Positions 58,473 through 64,000 of a stretch of DNA of 64,000 bases are shown in pieces. The notes under the pieces are model-generated. The model was not told the origin of the DNA and searched no databases. It saw only the letters and a list, made by a program, of their open reading frames with translations. Location of the stretch: NCBI GenBank assembly GCA_030635145.1, contig DAOVZK010000006.1:1-64000 (forward strand), given 5' to 3'. Every line of letters starts with the position of its first letter. The first letter of the stretch is position 1. The DNA is from Planctomycetota bacterium. Its GTDB lineage: Bacteria > Planctomycetota > Phycisphaerae > SM23-33. The translations under genes and the position numbers were made by a program.

Positions 58473-58620
58473 TCCCCTCTTCTTCCTGTCAATCAAACTA
58501 ATACCTTTTTTTGACAGGATCACAGGATAAAGCAAATTGCCAATTTCCCTTTTACGAATTTCAATTGTAAATTTGAAATGGGAAATTGAAAATCAGGTCA
58601 TCTTGTTATCCTGTCTAAAA
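58473..58620. repeat. Inverted second copy of the GACAGGAT element
   Basis: CCCCTCTTCTTCCTGTCAATC...ATCTTGTTATCCTGTCT matches the reverse complement of the 32932-33137 ends. Confidence 0.7.
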
Positions 58621-58808
58621 ATTTTGGCATGCGTTTCCGGCGCGCGGTTTATCGGCCGAAATCTACACGTTTGTGGAATTTCCACGAGGCCGTAGTTTCG
58701 CCATGCCAATGTACACGTTTGCGTAGAATCGAAAAGTAGTGTATAATCTTACAGATCAGCGATGCATTTTTCCGGCGATTGAAAAGCGATCGAAGCGGCC
58801 GGAAATCC

Positions 58809-59158
58809 GGGGGCGAATTGGATTCGACCGGACGGTGTGATGCGTCGGTGGCGTGCCGAGGTTCCAGGTGGCCTCGTAAAACCCTGGACACTTTTAGTTG
58901 CCAAACCGCAACTTCAAATGGCTGCGTAGATTACGCAACCCGTTTTTGGCGTCTTTGCTCGTGGGACATCAACGACGACGCACAGCGAGCTTGCTGGTAG
59001 AGAGTTGTCCGGTTACTCTCCCGGGACATTTGTCGGGCTGGTGGAAACAGAATCCTGTCGATTGGAGTCTGTATCCGCGAGAAACAAATAATCGAATACG
59101 CACGTAGAAACCGGCGTTGATACGTCACGGGACGCGGGTTCGATCCCCGCCGCCTCCA
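58809..59158 (+). ncRNA. ssrA: Transfer-messenger RNA; tag AKPQLQMAA encoded at 58900-58929
   Basis: 5' GGGGGCGAATTGGATTCGACC pairs with 3' CGCCTCC; T-arm GCGGGTTCGATCCCCGC; tag ORF GCCAAACCGCAACTTCAAATGGCTGCGTAG; CCA not encoded. Confidence 0.93.
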
Positions 59159-59250
59159 GTGGGCTCGCGTAGTAAAATCTATGCGAGCCCAACGCGATAA
59201 TGGGGTTCGCGCGAAATCAGATTTTCTACAATCTACAAAAAGGGTCGCCC

Positions 59251-60888
59251 ATGAGCAAACAGCATACGATCGGCAGCTACCTCATCGACAAACTTTCTTC
59301 GCACGGGGTTGGCCATATTTTCGGCGTACCGGGCGATTACGTTTTGGGTTTGTACAAGCAGCTGGAAGACAGCAAGCTGAAAGTGATAAACACCTGCGAC
59401 GAACAAGGCGCCGGTTTCGCCGCCGACGCCTACGCCAGAGTCAACGGCCTTGGCGCCGTCTGCGTTACGTATTGCGTTGGCGGGTTGAAGGTCGCAAACA
59501 CAACCGCCCAGGCCTTCGCCGAAAAATCGCCCGTCGTCGTCATCAGCGGAGCGCCCGGGACAAACGAACGCACCAAAACCCCGCTGCTGCATCATCGGGT
59601 TCGCGATTTCGACACGCAGCTGAAAGTCTTCGAGCAACTCACCGTGGCCTCTACCGTACTCGACGATCCCCGCACGGCCTGCAGCGAAATCGACCGCGTG
59701 TTCGCCGCTGCCCTTCGATACAAGCGTCCCGTGTACATTGAACTCCCGCGCGACATGGTTTCCGCCCCCGCCGATCCGCCGCAGAAATCGAACGACACCG
59801 TGCGATCAAGCGACCCTGTCGCACTTGACGAAGCATTGCGAGAGGCTGTCGGTATTATCTCCGCCGCGAAAAAACCCGTGATCCTTGCCGGTGTGGAGAT
59901 GCACCGTTTCGGTTTGCAGGATGCGTTGCTGAAGCTGTTGGACAAAACCAAAATTCCGGTCGCCTCTACGATCCTGAGCAAGTCGGTCGTCGTGGAAAAT
60001 CATCCGCAATATCTTGGCGTGTACGAAGGCGCCATGGGCCGTGAGGAAGTTCGGGAGTATATCGAGTCCAGCGACTGCCTCATTCTTCTTGGCGTGTTTA
60101 TGAGCGATGTGAATCTCGGAATTTTTACCGCCCATCTCGATCAGGGCAAATCGATTTCCGTCACCAGCGAAAAGGTTTCGATTCAACATCACAGCTACGA
60201 TGGCGTGGAGATGGACGATTTCATCGCCGGGCTTATCGCCGCCGACATGGGTAAACGCAAGGTTCCCGATATTCCGAATCCGCCGCTTCCCGAACCCGCC
60301 AATCCTACCACTGGGAAACCGATGACCGTGCGATATTTGTTCCAGCGGCTGAATTCGTTTCTGGACGACAACACCATCGTGATCGCCGACCCCGGTGACG
60401 CCATGTTCGCCGCGATCGACATGAACATTCATTGCGCGACGGAGTTCCTATCCCCGGCCTACTACACGTCGCTCGGGTTTGCTGTTCCGGCAAGCATCGG
60501 TGCCCAGCTCGCCAACCCACAGCTGCGCCCGCTGGTGCTGGTGGGCGATGGTGCGTTTCAAATGACCGGCATGGAAGTCGCGTCGATTGCGAGGTTCGGG
60601 TTGACTCCGATAATCATTGTGCTGAACAACCAGGGATACGGCACCGAACGCCCGATGCTGGACGGTGCATTCAACGACATTCCATCATTAAACTACGCCC
60701 GCATTCCCGAGCTTCTCTCGGCCGGTAAGGGATACGACATCCACACGGAAGATCAGCTGGAATGTGCGTTGCAGGAAGCCCAAAAGCATACGGATAGCTT
60801 TTGCATTTTCGATGTTCACCTCGATCCGGCAGATCGGTCGATGGCACTTGAGCGATTGACTACTGTCTTGGGCAAGCGAGTGAAATAG
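59251..60888 (+). CDS. Pyruvate/indolepyruvate decarboxylase-like TPP enzyme
   Basis: YLIDKLSSHGVGHIFGVPGDYVLGL; GDGAFQMTGMEVASIARFGLTPIIIVLNNQGYGTE. Confidence 0.9.
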   Translation: MSKQHTIGSYLIDKLSSHGVGHIFGVPGDYVLGLYKQLEDSKLKVINTCDEQGAGFAADAYARVNGLGAVCVTYCVGGLKVANTTAQAFAEKSPVVVISGAPGTNERTKTPLLHHRVRDFDTQLKVFEQLTVASTVLDDPRTACSEIDRVFAAALRYKRPVYIELPRDMVSAPADPPQKSNDTVRSSDPVALDEALREAVGIISAAKKPVILAGVEMHRFGLQDALLKLLDKTKIPVASTILSKSVVVENHPQYLGVYEGAMGREEVREYIESSDCLILLGVFMSDVNLGIFTAHLDQGKSISVTSEKVSIQHHSYDGVEMDDFIAGLIAADMGKRKVPDIPNPPLPEPANPTTGKPMTVRYLFQRLNSFLDDNTIVIADPGDAMFAAIDMNIHCATEFLSPAYYTSLGFAVPASIGAQLANPQLRPLVLVGDGAFQMTGMEVASIARFGLTPIIIVLNNQGYGTERPMLDGAFNDIPSLNYARIPELLSAGKGYDIHTEDQLECALQEAQKHTDSFCIFDVHLDPADRSMALERLTTVLGKRVK

Positions 60889-60892
60889 CTCA

Positions 60893-61167
60893 GTAGGGTG
60901 CATAACTCGTTACGCACCGATTGATGTGTATTGATTATTGGTGCGTAAGCAAGTCCGTAGGCCGGGTCTCGACCCGGCGAAAAGTAAACTCGAAATAAGA
61001 ATGTCGAAATCCTAAACAAATACAAATTTCGAAATTTAAAATAAATTCAGGCAACAATTCGGTATTTTTGTTTTGAAAATTATAATTTTGAACATTCGAT
61101 ATTGTTTCGCATTTAGGATTTCGCGATTCGGATTTAGCTTATGATGCCGGGTTAAAACCCGGCCTAC
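60893..61167. repeat. Composite repeat: GTAGGGTGCATAACTCGTTACGCACC REP, GTAGGCCGGGTCTCGACCCGGC REP, AT-rich TCCTAAAC/TTTAGGAT element, inverted GCCGGGTTAAAACCCGGCCTAC REP
   Basis: Palindromes and recurrences read directly. Confidence 0.85.
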
Positions 61168-61191
61168 ATCTCACGTACACAGAGACAACTT

Positions 61192-61485
61192 TTATCGTCG
61201 CCGACGCTTTTTGCTGTCGCGGGATTTCCTGTCACTCCGTTTGCCGTCACGCCGTTTTTCATGCCGCTTACGTTCCCATTTGTGGTGACGTTTTTCATGC
61301 TTCCATTCATCTTTTTCCCATCGGCGGTTGTGATTGTCCTTCTCGTAACGAACTACCACAACATCACGCTTTGTGCGCATACGCCTTCGGCCGTGATGCG
61401 AACGATCATCGCATCCGGCGAATAAAAGCGAGGCAAAACCTACCATCAGAATTACAACACTCAGCATGGTTATTGACTTTTTCAT
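61192..61485 (-). CDS. Small very basic Arg/Lys/His-rich lipoprotein
   Basis: Signal plus lipobox LLFAGCDD then RRRMRTKR...KKRRRR. Confidence 0.55.
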   Translation of the reverse strand: MKKSITMLSVVILMVGFASLLFAGCDDRSHHGRRRMRTKRDVVVVRYEKDNHNRRWEKDEWKHEKRHHKWERKRHEKRRDGKRSDRKSRDSKKRRRR

Positions 61486-61697
61486 CGTATCGCTCCTTTC
61501 GCAAATTTTTCATTTTTCAACACACAATTTTTAATCGCTGGCAGCTTCGATCCGTCACTGGTACTAACGTTGACGGCGGCGGAATATTGCCAGATTTACG
61601 CAGATAATCGGGGTAAATTTTCGGCGCAGAATGCCGGGATAACAGTTGCCAAAGGTATTCTATCAACCTAAAATCGGCAGGTGGTATGATCTAAAAC

Positions 61698-63479
61698 ATG
61701 GAGAGCATGATGGAAAAATTAATGTGTCTACTTATTGTTTCGATTAGCTTCGGGGTGTCTGGAATTTTAATCGCCGCCGAGGTCGATAAAAAGTTTCTGG
61801 CAACGCTCCCCAAAAAAGAGCAGGAAATGAAAGACGATGTGGACCACTGGGGGCTGCCGTTCGCTGATCAATTGCGACGTTTTATCAAGGCTCGTTCGCA
61901 GCTGCAAGATCAGCTCGGAGCAAAGGCGCCCAAAAATTTTCTTGTTGGCATCCAGCACGGCTTGGAGAAAGTTCCATTAAACAAGTACTGGTTCAAGGGA
62001 AAGTACACTAACGAAATTAATTTGACGGCGGCCAGGAACGAATACGAAAATTTTCAGGTTGCTGTCTTGCCCGAGATCGGAAAAACGCTGGATAACGTTA
62101 CGCTGTCTGCCGGGCCGTTAAAATCGGCGGACGGAAAACACAGGATCGCGGCGGCCAATATTCGCATTTATCGTGTTGGATATGTAAAAACGGTTCCGGC
62201 GCAGTATCCTTCATTATACACGGGGATGTGGCCGGACATATTGTTGCCCAACAAGCCGATCAAAATCACCGGCATCGATCTGGGCCTCTTCTGGGTGGAA
62301 ATCAAGGTTCCCAAAGATGCCCCAGCTGCTGACTACGAAGGAGAGTTAAAACTCCAGGCCGATGGCGAATCTCTGGGCGTCAAAGTTAAACTTCATGTCT
62401 ACAACTTTGCCTTGCCGGATCGAGTGCCGTTTCCCGTGGCGGTTTGGACTTCTCCCTCGCTGCCGTGGGGCGAAAAGATGTCGCCCGAACAATACCGCAA
62501 GCTTGCCAGTGAATTTTTGAAACATGGAATTGATCCAATATCTATTGGCGGAAATTTTGTTTCCTTAAAGGACAATGATTTTCAAACCCTTGATGAAAAT
62601 CTGCAGTATTGTCTCGATCGGGGCTTGCAGGCATTCCAGATTTCGTCAGCCGGGAAAGACCCTGAAAAGCTGAAAAAGTATGTGGCGCATCTGCGAGAAA
62701 AAGGCTGGGTTGATAGAGCGTTGATATACCTCGGCCCGGATGAGCCTGACGACAAAAAATTCAAAACCCAAAACATTCCCGCTTATCAGAAATTCCATGC
62801 GGCTTATCCCGACGTCAAGGCATTTTTGGCTAGTGAGTATCATGAGAATATGGATAAGGGTTGCGATATTTGGATGACGGATGTTTCTACGGGGAAGGGC
62901 CCAGCCTTCGCGGCGAAAAATAAGGGCAAGGCAAATCTTTGGCTGTACTTCTGTCACTTGCCTATAAGAATCGATTATTATCGCCCTCTGGTTCAGGCCC
63001 CGAATCTGCAAATTGACAATGAAGCCATCGAAAATCGTCTGACCCTTTGGCTGTGCTGGAAGTACGGAGCAGAGGGGATGTTTATATGGGCAGGTAATCG
63101 AGAGTGGGCAAAACCGGAAATAGATCGTCGCGACTGGAAAACCAAAGGCTGGGAACTTACGAAAAAGCCTTACGGTTTTCCTTATGCCGGTATTCACAAC
63201 GGTAATGGATACCTGATTTATCCCGGTGCCAACCCCAGTATCCGCATGAAAATTCTTCGCGACGGTTCGGAAGACTTGGGATACCTTTCGATTCTCAAAG
63301 AATTGCAGCAAAAGAGTTCGGACAACGCCTTCAAAAAAGAAGCAGAAGCCTTAATCTCTGTTCCGGCGAGCGTGTTGGTAGATGCTCATTATTTCAACAA
63401 AGACCCGGACGCACTATTAAAAGCCAGAAACCAAATCGCGGAACTTATTGAAAAAGGTTCCCAAAACGATAACGAATAA
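61698..63479 (+). CDS. Secreted DUF4091 family glycoside-hydrolase-like protein
   Basis: Signal peptide; C-terminal IRMKILRDGSEDLGYLSIL typical of DUF4091. Confidence 0.8.
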   Translation: MESMMEKLMCLLIVSISFGVSGILIAAEVDKKFLATLPKKEQEMKDDVDHWGLPFADQLRRFIKARSQLQDQLGAKAPKNFLVGIQHGLEKVPLNKYWFKGKYTNEINLTAARNEYENFQVAVLPEIGKTLDNVTLSAGPLKSADGKHRIAAANIRIYRVGYVKTVPAQYPSLYTGMWPDILLPNKPIKITGIDLGLFWVEIKVPKDAPAADYEGELKLQADGESLGVKVKLHVYNFALPDRVPFPVAVWTSPSLPWGEKMSPEQYRKLASEFLKHGIDPISIGGNFVSLKDNDFQTLDENLQYCLDRGLQAFQISSAGKDPEKLKKYVAHLREKGWVDRALIYLGPDEPDDKKFKTQNIPAYQKFHAAYPDVKAFLASEYHENMDKGCDIWMTDVSTGKGPAFAAKNKGKANLWLYFCHLPIRIDYYRPLVQAPNLQIDNEAIENRLTLWLCWKYGAEGMFIWAGNREWAKPEIDRRDWKTKGWELTKKPYGFPYAGIHNGNGYLIYPGANPSIRMKILRDGSEDLGYLSILKELQQKSSDNAFKKEAEALISVPASVLVDAHYFNKDPDALLKARNQIAELIEKGSQNDNE

Positions 63480-63501
63480 ATAAACCAGATGGCCGGTGGG
63501 C

Positions 63502-64000
63502 TTACACCTGCACGGTTTTGGCTTGATTGCGGAGGTGACGTTTGCGGTCGGCCTCTTTGAGGAACCGTTTTCGTAGCCGTATCGATCCGGGCGTGAGTTC
63601 CACGAGTTCGTCGCTTTCGATGTACTCCAGCGAGCCTTCGAGCGAGTATTTTCGCGGGGCCTTGAGCGTTACGGTCGCGTCTTTGTTGGCCGAGCGTACG
63701 TTTGTGAGGTTCTTCTTGCGAACGACATTGGCAGGGAGGTCGTTGTCGCGGCAATGCTCACCGACGAGCTGGCCTTCGTAAATCTGATCGCCCGGGGAGG
63801 TGAACATAATCCCGCGGCCGGCGAGTTGGTCGAGGGCATACGCGGTAACCTGCCCGGTTTCGGTGGCGATGAGCACCCCGTTTTGTCGGCTTGGAATTTC
63901 ACCGCGAAATTCTCCGTACTCGGCGAAGCGATGGTTCATTATGGCTTCCCCGGCGGTGGCGGTCAGCAGTCTGCTGCGCAGCCCGATTAATCCGCGCGAC
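63502..64000 (-). CDS. typA: TypA/BipA GTPase, C-terminal part (5' truncated by the window edge)
   Basis: GLIGLRSRLLTATAGEAIMNHRFAEY...YEGQLVGEHCRDNDLPANVVRKKNLTNVRSANKDATVTL. Confidence 0.95.
   Translation of the reverse strand, partial: SRGLIGLRSRLLTATAGEAIMNHRFAEYGEFRGEIPSRQNGVLIATETGQVTAYALDQLAGRGIMFTSPGDQIYEGQLVGEHCRDNDLPANVVRKKNLTNVRSANKDATVTLKAPRKYSLEGSLEYIESDELVELTPGSIRLRKRFLKEADRKRHLRNQAKTVQV

Noticed and set aside
57263-58492. 409 aa minus-strand ORF
   Set aside because: Antisense shadow of accA with no recognisable domain
58898-59107. ORF MPNRNFKWLRRLRNPF...
   Set aside because: Lies inside tmRNA
59181-59741. 186 aa Arg-rich ORF
   Set aside because: Frame-shifted overlap with the decarboxylase gene

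Overview
Gene-dense bacterial chromosomal window (about 55 confident CDSs). It is most consistent with a Planctomycetes (Phycisphaerae-like) genome, inferred from protein style, PEP-CTERM and DUF4091 proteins and repeat content; this was not confirmed by any search. The core is translation and housekeeping: yebC, hisG, nusA-infB-rbfA, miaA-tadA, mnmE, dnaK, asnB, fmt-rsmB, smpB, rpoN, thiL, split transketolase, tsaD, accA, tmRNA, pdc-like and typA (cut by the edge). The main accessory locus is an AT-rich two-gene BcgI-like restriction-modification island (39.5-42.6 kb). The most interesting signals are outside CDSs. (1) A ~145-161 bp intergenic repeat family bounded by TAGAGC/GCTCTA has conserved internal-loop motifs and covarying helices (44372, 46761, 49566, half copy 55952). 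(2) The dnaK upstream region has a consensus-perfect sigma-54 promoter, a CIRCE-like 8 bp inverted repeat with 9 nt spacer of non-CIRCE sequence, and an independent multibranched RNA candidate. (3) A ~375 nt ORF-less minus-strand unit with its own sigma70-type promoter and intrinsic terminator lies upstream of nusA. (4) GTAG-headed REP/REPIN palindromes occur with other elements nested inside them, one next to a duplicated 3' gene tail. All calls come from reading the sequence and supplied ORFs; no database or folding software was run.
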